Assembly: GCA_001515945.1 (NCBI GenBank)
Contig: LOER01000046.1
Coordinates: 62,001-126,000, forward strand
DNA from: Desulfitibacter sp. BRH_c19
GTDB lineage: Bacteria; Bacillota; DSM-16504; Desulfitibacterales; Desulfitibacteraceae
Reading direction: 5' to 3'
DNA: 64,000 nucleotides
The translations under genes were made by a program, and so were the position numbers. Under the pieces are notes generated by a model. The model saw only the letters and a list, made by a program, of their open reading frames with translations. It was not told the DNA's origin and did not search any database. This document shows positions 1 through 8,642 of the stretch, piece after piece. How positions within the stretch are numbered: position 1 is the first letter of the stretch; the number at the start of each line of letters is the position of its first letter.

Positions 1-1198
1 TCTTAATAACTACTGAAGTTCCTAGGAATTGCTTTGGTTCATCAAGTGCTTCTCCACCCATAAGAAAAATACGGAAGGTTCCATCTTCACTACGACCTAA
101 GCGCATCACAGTTACTCTTCCAGGTCGTAATCCAAATTCCATTGTAGGACCTATCTTTCTATTTGGATGTACTCCAGCTCTAGCCCCAGTATCTGTTCTA
201 GCTAAAGAACATGCCCCTGCACCACAGTGCCAAAAGGTTATGGTATTCTTTGTTTCATCTATGGATACTGGATCCCCAAAATAGGAAGAAATGGATGTAA
301 GCTCCTTTAATATATACATGGAAACTGCACCATATACATCACCTTCACAGGAAGATACAACACCTTTATCTGTTAAACTTGACAAAACACCACAAACTGG
401 TGCCTCGTATTCAACAAAGAAATCTGGCCAACACCTTGAAGCCAAGACATTTATTCCGTTATCTTCAACAAACCGAGTATAGGCCACCGATAGCCTTGCA
501 TATCTTTCTATATTTTCATTGGGTATCACTTCAATATTTTTTAATGTATTTTTTAATTCATCAATGTGACCTTGAAATTCTTCTTCTTTTAGAGCCTTAG
601 CTTTGTTTATTATTTCTCTAGCTTCTATGTTCTCTAATCTAGCACCTATTACTCTTAATATATCTGTGTCAAGAGCATTAGCGAAATAAAAGCCCCCTGG
701 AGCTGTTCCAACCACTCCAACTGTTATCTCACGTAAGCTATTCTTTAATTTAATAGCACTTACTACTACCTTAATCTTTTTTGCCACCTTTTCCTCACCT
801 GGTGCACCAAGAATATAATCAAACTTTCTGCCCTGGCCCAAAAAAAGATTTCCTGCAGAAAAAGCACCCGTTAATGAGTTAAGGCGCAACCTGCCACCAT
901 CTATTACTGGTTCCATTACAGTCCATAATAATATGTGACAATCAAGCCTTCTCACCACTTCTGCTGCAAAGGCTGAATCTGCAAAAGTAGTGTTTTGAAA
1001 GATTACTAAGTCTGGCTTATGAGTGCTTTCAATATATTGACTTAGCACTTCAGGTGACGTAAGCACGTCTTTTGGCATCTGTATATCTGCAAAGATTTCC
1101 TTTAACATATTGCATGATTTTTGAAAAACATCTGAGGCACTTTCCATATGAAAACTAACCCTTCCTATGGGCAAATACGCTACTTTTATTTTAGTCAT
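1..1198 (-). CDS. L-fucose/L-arabinose isomerase-like protein (3' end cut by window edge)
   Basis: Reading down from ATG at 1198, about 399 codons stay open to the window edge, so the last few dozen codons are missing. The product begins MTKIKVAYLPIGRVSFHMES and is clearly a paralogue of the protein at 3521-4846: both share the RLRLNSLTG block, a G-x-x-PGGFYF-type segment and the C-terminal GEALDEPKQF/GTSVV region. The family (FucI/AraA-fold sugar isomerases) interconverts aldoses and ketoses, but the substrate cannot be read from sequence. It is the last visible gene of the sugar operon, 89 bases after the oxidoreductase gene. The missing 3' end is a window artefact, not a truncation. Family call is good; activity on any particular sugar is unknown. 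Confidence 0.75.
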   Translation of the reverse strand, partial: MTKIKVAYLPIGRVSFHMESASDVFQKSCNMLKEIFADIQMPKDVLTSPEVLSQYIESTHKPDLVIFQNTTFADSAFAAEVVRRLDCHILLWTVMEPVIDGGRLRLNSLTGAFSAGNLFLGQGRKFDYILGAPGEEKVAKKIKVVVSAIKLKNSLREITVGVVGTAPGGFYFANALDTDILRVIGARLENIEAREIINKAKALKEEEFQGHIDELKNTLKNIEVIPNENIERYARLSVAYTRFVEDNGINVLASRCWPDFFVEYEAPVCGVLSSLTDKGVVSSCEGDVYGAVSMYILKELTSISSYFGDPVSIDETKNTITFWHCGAGACSLARTDTGARAGVHPNRKIGPTMEFGLRPGRVTVMRLGRSEDGTFRIFLMGGEALDEPKQFLGTSVVIK

Positions 1199-1287
1199 TT
1201 AAAAACACACTCCGCTTTTTAAATTTGATAAGAGGCAACTTCCTATCACCTTTTAGTCTCATGTTTAAGGTCAAATTTACTTAATTC

Positions 1288-2292
1288 TTACAGTATTTCC
1301 CCACATTCATCTTTCATATAATCATCAATACTGACTACTTTTCCAGTTGCAGCAGAGTGGTTACATGCCAGTACGGCTATTGTAGTTTTAACTGCATCTC
1401 GAATATTTGATTTAATTAAGCTTCTATCATTACTTCTAATGGCTGCGATAAAATCCTCATTTATTTCCCCTGATTTATCTTCAATAGTTTTTACTTCGCC
1501 ACTAGAATATAGCTGAATATGACTTGGAGTAAAACGGCCTAAAAAGTCCTTAGCAATAATATCTAAAGCACAATTTTCAAGTAAACTTTGTTCCTTAATA
1601 CTGTCATATAAAGCTAAAGTACCAGATATATTTCCAACAGTACCGTTCTTAAATGTTAAATTTATTGCATAACCATCCCAGTTATTAAAGTCTTCATCAA
1701 CCCGGCAGTTACATGTATAGCTAGCTTTTACAGTATTAATCTCTCCTGCAAATAATCGTGCTAAATCTATTAAATGAATAAGCTGATCAACTACTGGACC
1801 ACCACCCATATCTTTGTTAGCTATATGACTAATAGGGGGAATAGTCCAATACCAATGCCCATTAATTAAAGCTATAGGTTTATTTGTAAAAATATCTTTC
1901 AGTTTTTTTACTGTATTTTTATATCGAAACATATGTCCAGATGTACATATTATTCCCGAGTCTTCTATGGTCTTTAATACCTCATAGGCCTCTTTAACAG
2001 TTAATGCAATAGGTTTTTCTAAGAATAGATTAATCTTTTTTTCTGCCACAGCCTTAGCCATGCCAGCATGGGTACTGGTTGGGGTTGTGATATATACAGC
2101 ATCAAAATCGTCTTCATTTAGCATTTGCTTATAATCATAATAAGCTTTAGCTCCAGTTTTTCGTGCCAGCAGTTCAACACTTTCTGACCGACCGCATATG
2201 CCAGAAATAATTACATCTTGCATATTTAATAGTTTTTCAACATAAATATTGGCCATTCTACCTGAACCTATAATCCCAATCTTATACTTCAT
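1288..2292 (-). CDS. Gfo/Idh/MocA-family NAD(P)-dependent sugar oxidoreductase
   Basis: A 334-residue protein of the usual length for this family. The N-terminus carries a Rossmann nucleotide-binding motif (GIIGSGRMA, residues 6-14), followed by the family signature EKP at 92-94, whose lysine is normally catalytic. The C-terminal half contains GGGPVVDQLIHLIDLARL, matching the conserved D-x3-H segment of the substrate domain. Members oxidise or reduce cyclic sugars, inositols or sugar acids using NAD(P). It sits between an isomerase-like and a URO-D-like gene in the sugar operon, so it probably modifies the imported carbohydrate. The start at 2292 has GGAGTG upstream. The exact substrate is unknown. 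Confidence 0.85.
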   Translation of the reverse strand: MKYKIGIIGSGRMANIYVEKLLNMQDVIISGICGRSESVELLARKTGAKAYYDYKQMLNEDDFDAVYITTPTSTHAGMAKAVAEKKINLFLEKPIALTVKEAYEVLKTIEDSGIICTSGHMFRYKNTVKKLKDIFTNKPIALINGHWYWTIPPISHIANKDMGGGPVVDQLIHLIDLARLFAGEINTVKASYTCNCRVDEDFNNWDGYAINLTFKNGTVGNISGTLALYDSIKEQSLLENCALDIIAKDFLGRFTPSHIQLYSSGEVKTIEDKSGEINEDFIAAIRSNDRSLIKSNIRDAVKTTIAVLACNHSAATGKVVSIDDYMKDECGEIL

Positions 2293-2353
2293 TTACTACA
2301 ACACTCCAATCCATTCAATTTCATTGCTACTAGCTTTTTTATATTAATCTGCA

Positions 2354-3499
2354 CTATTCCCATTTTGTCTTCATATTATACTGACCATATTTAATAGCAG
2401 TTTGATACAATGTAATAATGTTTTCAGGGGGAGTTTCACCTTGAATAACATTGGCTGGTGCTATGATATAGCCACCGTCTTTGCCTAGGTCCTTCATCCT
2501 AGCTTGTACTTCCACTTTTACATCATCCACTGTTCCACATAGTGCCCTTTGCATATCTATTCCTCCATGAAAAACAAGTTCTGACCCATACTCCTTTTTA
2601 ATTTTTATAGGATTCATATCTTTAGCTAAGTTTTGAATTGGATTCAATACATCTACACCTGCTTCAATGAAATATGGAATAAATGGATATACAGCACCAC
2701 AGGTATGAAGCATAACCTTGGCATTTGGAGCTTTTTGTTTTATGAAGGAGAATAATTCCTTATGCAAAGGAAAAAATATCTCTTTATACATCGAAGGCGA
2801 AATAAATGGTGCTGATTGCATACCAAAGTCTTCAGAATAGGCAACCATCTGCACATAGCCTCCTACTTTATCAAGATATATGTCATATAATCCCAAATAT
2901 ATATTTAATAGTTTATCTAAGAGCTTATAGATGAACTTTTTATTACTTACAAGATCCATCATAAACCTTTCAAAACCCCTTAATATCCATCCATTATCAA
3001 AAAAACCAAAATAATGAGCGGCATGAGCTGATACTGCATAGTTAGTGTTTCTGGCCAAATATTCTGCACGCTCAGCAATACCATCAACTCTACCAGCATT
3101 GTATGGGTCAGGCCATGGGTATTTATCTAAATCAGTTTCGTCTAAACCATCTAAAGGGTTTAAAACTATAGCTTTCTCATTTCCTAAGAATTGGTACTTA
3201 ATACCCCATTCATCAACTATTGTTCCATCATGATTAAACCTTCCATTACTGGTATTGGGCGGTTTAAGCCACACATGTCTAAAATCAATTTCCAAAGCTT
3301 CAAGCAGCTTTTCATCATAATAATTAGCTGTAAATCCATTTCGAAATGGTGATATCTCTTCTTTTAAATTCAGGTGATTTTTTAAAGCAAAGTATGCAGG
3401 ATCATTTATAAAAGATGCCGAATTACATAAATCTAAAGGAACTCTATCAGGCAGTTTATGACTCAAGACTGTCAAAACCCTTTGACGAGAATTTAACAT
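2354..3499 (-). CDS. URO-D superfamily protein, MtaA/CmuA-like (paralogue 1)
   Basis: About 381 residues when started at the ATG preceded by AAAGGCGATGG; a start six codons upstream (3517) is also open. It belongs to the uroporphyrinogen-decarboxylase fold, but the setting (sugar ABC operon, no heme genes) argues against heme synthesis. The related MtaA/MtbA methyltransferases bind zinc through His-x-Cys and a distal Cys. Here the first motif is kept (LHTCGAVYPF), while the distal position reads PANVIQGETPPENI with Asn where the third ligand is expected. A second family member lies at 7535-8557. Members of this subfamily are common in clostridial sugar operons with no proven role. Methyl transfer or demethylation of a methoxylated sugar is only a hypothesis. 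Confidence 0.75.
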   Translation of the reverse strand: MLNSRQRVLTVLSHKLPDRVPLDLCNSASFINDPAYFALKNHLNLKEEISPFRNGFTANYYDEKLLEALEIDFRHVWLKPPNTSNGRFNHDGTIVDEWGIKYQFLGNEKAIVLNPLDGLDETDLDKYPWPDPYNAGRVDGIAERAEYLARNTNYAVSAHAAHYFGFFDNGWILRGFERFMMDLVSNKKFIYKLLDKLLNIYLGLYDIYLDKVGGYVQMVAYSEDFGMQSAPFISPSMYKEIFFPLHKELFSFIKQKAPNAKVMLHTCGAVYPFIPYFIEAGVDVLNPIQNLAKDMNPIKIKKEYGSELVFHGGIDMQRALCGTVDDVKVEVQARMKDLGKDGGYIIAPANVIQGETPPENIITLYQTAIKYGQYNMKTKWE

Positions 3500-3520
3500 A
3501 TTACCATCGCCTTTCATACT

Positions 3521-4846
3521 TTAATACTCTACAACCTCAATGTTCAGTAATGATGCTAACATCTTTAATTCTTCTTTAATATCTCCGTAAACAACCGAAA
3601 AATGAGGTTCCCATCCCTGTTTTATTGAGCCTTCAATAATGTGAGAAACATCATTATCTGTCTTAACCACTACCGAAGTTCCATAAAATTTCTTAGGCTC
3701 ATCTAAAGCATCTCCAGTCATGACAAATAATCTGTACCCATTTCGACTCTTTCCTAAACGGCAAACCGTAACTCTACCAGATTTTAAACCGAATTCAAAG
3801 GTCAGTCCCACTTTGCGGTTTGTATGTTTTCCAGCTTCAATTTTTGTATCTTTTCTAGCTAAGGAACATGCACCTACACCACAATGCCAATATATTATGT
3901 AGTTATTATCCTTATCGTAATAAACAGGATCAGCTAGAAAAGGTGCAGTATTTGTCAAAAAGTGCTGAATATACATTGTTAAAGCGCCACCAATATCTGC
4001 TTCACACGCAGAAACTATACCTTCCTCAGTTAACATAGAAAGTGACGCACATACCGCTGCGTTATACTCGTCAAAAACTGTAGGCCAGCAGCGACTCGCT
4101 ACAGCCCCAATATTATAGTCTTTAATATATTTTTTCAAAGCGGTCTTAAATCGTGCTGATTTTTCAACCTCAAGGTTATTTTCTTCAGTAATTCCTTCTA
4201 TAGTTCTTTTTAGAAAGAGAAGAGTCTCTTTATATTCTGAGTAGTTTAGCTCATTTGCTTCTTTTATAACTCTATTAATATCTATTCGTTCTAATCTAAC
4301 ACCAATAGCTGATCTAAGCTGTAGGTCTAGCTCTTCACTAAAATAGAAGCCTGGAGGAAAGGAGCCAATTACTCCAATAGTAAGTTTTTGCAAGTGAGAT
4401 TTAACATCAATTGTTTTAATATACTGAATAATTTTTTTTTGGAACGTAGAATCCTCTGGATTACCAAAAATGTAGTCAAATTTTTTGTCGAAGTTCATTA
4501 GTGCATTCCCAAAAGAATAACAACCTGTTAAAGAGTTTAGCCTCAATCTTGTACCATTTACGCTAGGTTCTTTTATACACCATAAAAGAATAGGGCAAGA
4601 TAAGCTTTCGGCAATATCTATAGCCATTGTAGCGTCTACAAAGGTAGTGATTTGAATTAAAGCAAAGTCTATCATAGATTGCTCACCTAGATAGTTTTTA
4701 ATCATATCTACATCAGTTAATATATTTGTTGGCACTATAAAACTGGGATGCAAAACCTTTAATATATTACAGGATCTTTGAAAATAATCTCCCGCTACTT
4801 CCATATCCCATTTATCCCTACCAAGTGGAAAAAACACAGGTTTCAT
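3521..4846 (-). CDS. L-fucose/L-arabinose isomerase-like protein
   Basis: A 441-residue protein, complete, paralogous to the partial gene at the window start. It begins MKPVFFPLGRDKWDMEVAG and contains GSFPPGFYFSEELDL and the C-terminal block HCGVGACSLARKDTKIEAGK, typical of the FucI/AraA C-terminal domain group. Family enzymes use Mn2+ to isomerise aldoses and ketoses; several diverged members have no assigned substrate. The ATG at 4846 is preceded by AAGGAG at good spacing, and the stop at 3521 almost touches the next gene, so the pair is translationally close. Two such paralogues in one operon suggest a two-subunit enzyme or two substrates. Which of these is right cannot be told from sequence. 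Confidence 0.8.
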   Translation of the reverse strand: MKPVFFPLGRDKWDMEVAGDYFQRSCNILKVLHPSFIVPTNILTDVDMIKNYLGEQSMIDFALIQITTFVDATMAIDIAESLSCPILLWCIKEPSVNGTRLRLNSLTGCYSFGNALMNFDKKFDYIFGNPEDSTFQKKIIQYIKTIDVKSHLQKLTIGVIGSFPPGFYFSEELDLQLRSAIGVRLERIDINRVIKEANELNYSEYKETLLFLKRTIEGITEENNLEVEKSARFKTALKKYIKDYNIGAVASRCWPTVFDEYNAAVCASLSMLTEEGIVSACEADIGGALTMYIQHFLTNTAPFLADPVYYDKDNNYIIYWHCGVGACSLARKDTKIEAGKHTNRKVGLTFEFGLKSGRVTVCRLGKSRNGYRLFVMTGDALDEPKKFYGTSVVVKTDNDVSHIIEGSIKQGWEPHFSVVYGDIKEELKMLASLLNIEVVEY

Positions 4847-4862
4847 GACTTTATTCTCCTTT

Positions 4863-5720
4863 TTACCTTAGATCAAACTCTTTTGCTTTAGTTTTTAAAA
4901 AAGATAAACCATCTTTAGCTAGGCTATCACTATCATTAGCAATATCTCGCCAAATAAAGGTATTTGCAGGGTTATCAACGTCCGACTTGAGAAAGGATTC
5001 GATACCTATTGCACCATTATAATCAATTTGCTTTAAAGACCTAAATACAGAGTCCCACTCCACATTGCCAGAACCTGGAGCACCCCGGTTACTATCGCTA
5101 GCATGAAAATGTATAAGTTCATGACCAACTAAATTAATTGTCTCTGCAAAGTTTTTTTCCTCAATATTCATATGATAAGTATCTAAGTGAACTCCAATAT
5201 TCTCTTCCCCAACTAAATGAATAAAATCTAAGGCTTGTCGTGCTGTATTTAACAAATAGGTTTCATATCGATTAATTGGTTCAATTCCAAGAACCACAGA
5301 ATAATCCTGGGCAAATTGTGCTACTTCTCTAATTGCTTCTACAGACCAGTTTATTTCATCACAAGTTGGACCACGCTTAACTGACTTATTCCATGGACAG
5401 TAGAGGACTCCTGTTAATAGTTGAGCACCAATTGCAGATACATTTTTTACAGTCTCTTTTAACAATTGGACTCCACTCTTTCGCATGTCTGGATCAGAGC
5501 TAGTAATATCTGCGCTTTGAGGTAATCCTAATCCGCATATTGCCTGCATTTGATTAGCTTCCAGCTCTCTCTTAATCTTTTTCGAGTTAATAACCTCTAG
5601 GTTTCTCATAGTTATTTCAAAAACATCAAAACCCATCTTCTTTGCTTTTTCAATAAGGTACATTTGATCATCTGACCAGCTGTACGTCCAAACAGCACAA
5701 TGTATACCAAATTTAACCAT
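4863..5720 (-). CDS. Sugar phosphate isomerase/epimerase (AP-endonuclease-2-type TIM barrel)
   Basis: A 285-residue TIM-barrel protein resembling D-tagatose/D-psicose 3-epimerases. The four expected metal ligands can be recognised in order: Glu in LGIEPINRYETY, Asp in GVHLDTYHMNIEE, His in IHFHASDSNRGAPGSG and Glu in AIGIESF. Such enzymes epimerise ketoses at C3 through an enediolate held by a divalent metal. The gene lies 16 bases before the isomerase-like gene and 10 bases after a permease gene, so it is co-transcribed with the importer. An AGGTGAT ribosome site precedes ATG 5720. Substrate unassigned; an inosose or keto-inositol isomerase role is an alternative within the same fold. Confidence 0.85.
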   Translation of the reverse strand: MVKFGIHCAVWTYSWSDDQMYLIEKAKKMGFDVFEITMRNLEVINSKKIKRELEANQMQAICGLGLPQSADITSSDPDMRKSGVQLLKETVKNVSAIGAQLLTGVLYCPWNKSVKRGPTCDEINWSVEAIREVAQFAQDYSVVLGIEPINRYETYLLNTARQALDFIHLVGEENIGVHLDTYHMNIEEKNFAETINLVGHELIHFHASDSNRGAPGSGNVEWDSVFRSLKQIDYNGAIGIESFLKSDVDNPANTFIWRDIANDSDSLAKDGLSFLKTKAKEFDLR

Positions 5721-5730
5721 CTTTTATCAC

Positions 5731-6582
5731 CTAACCTTTTACAGAGCCACTTGTCATACCTGCAACTAAATAACGTTGGAGTAAAACAAATACTATAATA
5801 ACTGGAACAGCTACTATTGTTGAAGCAGCCATCATTCCTCCCCAGTCATGCTTGAATTCTCCACCAAAGGCTATAATCATACCCGGAGGTAATGTCTTCA
5901 TGCCTATATCATTTACTAACACTAATGGAAATAAGAGATTATTCCATGCATCTAAAAATGCAAAAACTGATGTTGCAACTATGCCTGGAACAATTAGAGG
6001 TAAGCATACTCTAATCATTGCCTGCATACGGCTGCATCCATCTACCATTGCAGCCTGTTCAATTTCAACAGGTACGCTATCTACAAAGCCCTTTATCATC
6101 CAAATACTAAAAGGTAGCGTAAAGGAGGTAAATGCCAAAATCAAGCCAGTATAGGTGTTTAGTAGATTAGCTTTTAAAAATACTAAATATAATGGTATTA
6201 ATAAAACTACTAATGGAAACATTTGTGTAACCAATACGCCCATTAAAATAGGCTTTCTTAAAACAAACTTCATTCTAGATAATGCATACCCGGCAAATGT
6301 TGCTAATACTACGGCCAATACTAATGTTCCTAGAGAGGTAATAACACTATTTGTAAAGAAAGTCCAAATAGGAGTTATGCCACCACCAAGATTTTCATAA
6401 TTTCCATAAGTTATCTGAGATGGCCATAGACTAGGAGGTACTTTAAATATATCAATATTGCTCTTTAAACTAGTGCTAAACATCCAAAAAATAGGAAATA
6501 AAGTCCAAACTAAGCTAAAGATTATTGTCAAACCAATAATTCCACTCCACACCCACGAAAAACGTCTTTTAATCACGATCAC
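5731..6582 (-). CDS. Carbohydrate ABC transporter permease, MalG-type
   Basis: A 283-residue inner-membrane permease with an N-terminal membrane anchor and about six hydrophobic segments. The cytoplasmic EAA loop that docks on the ATPase is seen as EQAAMVDGCSRMQAM followed by LPLIVPG. This is the second permease of a CUT1-type sugar importer whose other parts are the MalF-like permease (6597-7523), binding protein (8643-9965) and ATPase (10072-11175). The likely start is GTG at 6582 with AAGGGGG four bases upstream; the in-frame GTG at 6576 has better spacing and is an equally plausible start. Gene order follows the classical MalF-MalG arrangement. Confidence 0.92.
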   Translation of the reverse strand: MIVIKRRFSWVWSGIIGLTIIFSLVWTLFPIFWMFSTSLKSNIDIFKVPPSLWPSQITYGNYENLGGGITPIWTFFTNSVITSLGTLVLAVVLATFAGYALSRMKFVLRKPILMGVLVTQMFPLVVLLIPLYLVFLKANLLNTYTGLILAFTSFTLPFSIWMIKGFVDSVPVEIEQAAMVDGCSRMQAMIRVCLPLIVPGIVATSVFAFLDAWNNLLFPLVLVNDIGMKTLPPGMIIAFGGEFKHDWGGMMAASTIVAVPVIIVFVLLQRYLVAGMTSGSVKG

Positions 6583-6596
6583 AAAACCCCCTTCTG

Positions 6597-7523
6597 TTAA
6601 AAGTCCTTTTGTAAAGATCTAACGTAGATTACAGATATAAGAAGTAAAATTACAACCCACACTATACCAATTGCTGATGCATAGCCCAAATCAAATTGTT
6701 CAAAAGCCTTTCTGTAAATATAAATAACTGAAGTGGTAGTTGAGTAAACTGGTCCCCCACCTGTCATTGTAAAGATGATTGGAAAATTATTGAAATTCCT
6801 TATTACCATAAGCAAACTTGCAATAACAAACGTGCCTTTTAAATATGGAAAGGTAACATGAAAAAATTCCTGCCATCTACTTGCCCCTTCAACATAAGCC
6901 GCCTCTTTTACATCCTCAGGAATAGCTTTTAAGCTAACTGCAAACATTAACATATAAAATGGAGCCTGATTCCATACGTGTGCAACAATTATAGCTATCA
7001 TAGCTAATTGATCCCTCATAAGCCAAGGTAAGTAATCCTGAATAATGCCTAATTGCTGAAGTGTATAGTTTAAAATACCTACCTCAACATCAAAGATATA
7101 CATAAATAAGTATCCTACTACTATGCCAGGTATCACCCATGGGACCAAAACAAGCCCCCGGAGTCCCTCAAGTCTCTGAGAAAGCTGATCTAATGCAATA
7201 GCCATTATTAGTCCTAATAGCAAGCCAATAGCTACGGTGAAAAAAGTAAAAACTATGGTATTTTTAAAGGCGATCCAAAATACCTGGTCATTTATTATTC
7301 TTGCATAATTATCTGTTAAGGAAAATGAAAATTGATCAGGTCTAGTAAGTTTATAATTAAAAAATGATAGATAAAATGCTCTCAGTAACGGGTAAATTAT
7401 TACAAATCCCATTACCAACATGGATGGAATTATTAATGTCATTGCAAGCTTATTTGCAGATTCATAATTATATCTCTTCTTTTTATTATTCCTTGCAGAA
7501 AAAAATTTACCTATTGGTAACAT
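6597..7523 (-). CDS. Carbohydrate ABC transporter permease, MalF-type
   Basis: A 308-residue membrane protein of the MalF/UgpA class. It has an N-terminal hydrophobic anchor (about residues 27-50), further membrane segments, and the EAA loop EAAYVEGASRWQEFF followed by FPYLKG. Together with the MalG-type partner 14 bases downstream it forms the transmembrane channel of the sugar importer. ATG 7523 is preceded by AGGGTGTG. A short gap of 11 bases separates it from the URO-D-like gene upstream, an unusual insertion between the binding-protein and permease genes. Confidence 0.92.
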   Translation of the reverse strand: MLPIGKFFSARNNKKKRYNYESANKLAMTLIIPSMLVMGFVIIYPLLRAFYLSFFNYKLTRPDQFSFSLTDNYARIINDQVFWIAFKNTIVFTFFTVAIGLLLGLIMAIALDQLSQRLEGLRGLVLVPWVIPGIVVGYLFMYIFDVEVGILNYTLQQLGIIQDYLPWLMRDQLAMIAIIVAHVWNQAPFYMLMFAVSLKAIPEDVKEAAYVEGASRWQEFFHVTFPYLKGTFVIASLLMVIRNFNNFPIIFTMTGGGPVYSTTTSVIYIYRKAFEQFDLGYASAIGIVWVVILLLISVIYVRSLQKDF

Positions 7524-7534
7524 ATAAACACACC

Positions 7535-8557
7535 CTATTCTATATCTTGATGTATTATTCCATGATTAGAATATGCCTTGAAAATTGCCTCAATGGTTGT
7601 AAGTGACACTTCATCACCACATCCAACTTCCCCAATGTAGCCTCCTTGGGCCTTTCCAAGGTTACTAATTAAAAACTTAACTTCGTTGGAAGCTTCTTCT
7701 GGACTAATTCTATGGAGCTTTTGAAAATCTAACCTACCCCAGAAACATACTTTCTCAGCATAATTATCTCTTAACTGGTTAAAGTCAAATAAGTGAATCT
7801 GAAGATTAACAACATCAAAACCTATTTCTACAATATCGTCCATTATACTACTAATCATTCCATCACTATGCAGACAAGTAAGCTTGCCATGGTCATGAAC
7901 TATACTAACCATTTCGTCATAGCAGGGCTTAAAAATATTTCTCCATGAACCGGGTGATATCATAAGACTGGTTTGTGTTCCCCAGTCATCTGAAAAGCAT
8001 ACTAAATCAATATCATACTTCAGATACTCTTTTAGTAGACTTAAGTTGTACTCCATTACCATATCTCTCAATTTAATCACTCTATCATCTTGATAACCTA
8101 AGTCCAATAATAGATTTTCAAAGCCCCTTAAAAAGTGCATTCTTTCAAAAAGCCTAATCCATCCGCCTTTAATGAATTTAGATCTTGTATTTTTTATATT
8201 TTCTGACATATTCCTAAATGAATCCTTTATCTCTTTAAATGGAACCCTATAACTACCTAGTTTGCTCCATTCGTCAATTGGATGCCCCTGGGGTATACCC
8301 TTGTATCCATATCCATTAGGATTATACCAGGTAACTCCCCAACTGTCTTTTACATAACCATCATGATAAGTTATATCTAAATCATGCTTTTCTTGGGATG
8401 AAAGTATTGTTGAAACATCATTAGGATATATTTTTATAATATCATGAATTTTTTCTTTATAAGATAGATAGGCACTCAGAAGTAGGTTATTATCCATAGG
8501 TACTCTATCTGGCTTTTCCAGTTTTATGGCCCTATATGTTCTTTCCTGCCCATTCAT
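7535..8557 (-). CDS. URO-D superfamily protein (paralogue 2)
   Basis: A 340-residue protein of the uroporphyrinogen-decarboxylase fold, shorter than its paralogue at 2354-3499. The region matching the first zinc motif of MtaA-type methyltransferases reads TCLHSDGMI: His is kept but the usual Cys is Asp. The distal motif reads GEVGCGDEVS and does contain a Cys. So each paralogue retains a different part of the ligand set. The gene sits between the binding protein and the MalF-type permease, pointing to a role tied to the imported sugar. AAAGGAG precedes ATG 8557. Real function unknown; heme biosynthesis is unlikely in this setting. Confidence 0.72.
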   Translation of the reverse strand: MNGQERTYRAIKLEKPDRVPMDNNLLLSAYLSYKEKIHDIIKIYPNDVSTILSSQEKHDLDITYHDGYVKDSWGVTWYNPNGYGYKGIPQGHPIDEWSKLGSYRVPFKEIKDSFRNMSENIKNTRSKFIKGGWIRLFERMHFLRGFENLLLDLGYQDDRVIKLRDMVMEYNLSLLKEYLKYDIDLVCFSDDWGTQTSLMISPGSWRNIFKPCYDEMVSIVHDHGKLTCLHSDGMISSIMDDIVEIGFDVVNLQIHLFDFNQLRDNYAEKVCFWGRLDFQKLHRISPEEASNEVKFLISNLGKAQGGYIGEVGCGDEVSLTTIEAIFKAYSNHGIIHQDIE

Positions 8558-8592
8558 TAGGTAATTCTCCTTTGTTGTCTATTCTGCTTTGG

Positions 8593-8632
8593 AAATAAGA
8601 GGAAGTAGATAATTATCTACTTCCTCTTATTT
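8593..8632 (-). other. 18-bp perfect hairpin after the binding-protein gene
   Basis: Two 18-base arms pair perfectly around an AATT loop, 11 bases past the stop codon of the binding-protein gene. No T run follows on the minus strand (the next bases are CCAAAGCAG), so this looks more like an mRNA-stabilising or partial-attenuation hairpin than a full terminator. Such structures often keep binding-protein transcript levels above those of the permease genes. Confidence 0.7.
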
Positions 8633-8642
8633 AGTTATTATA

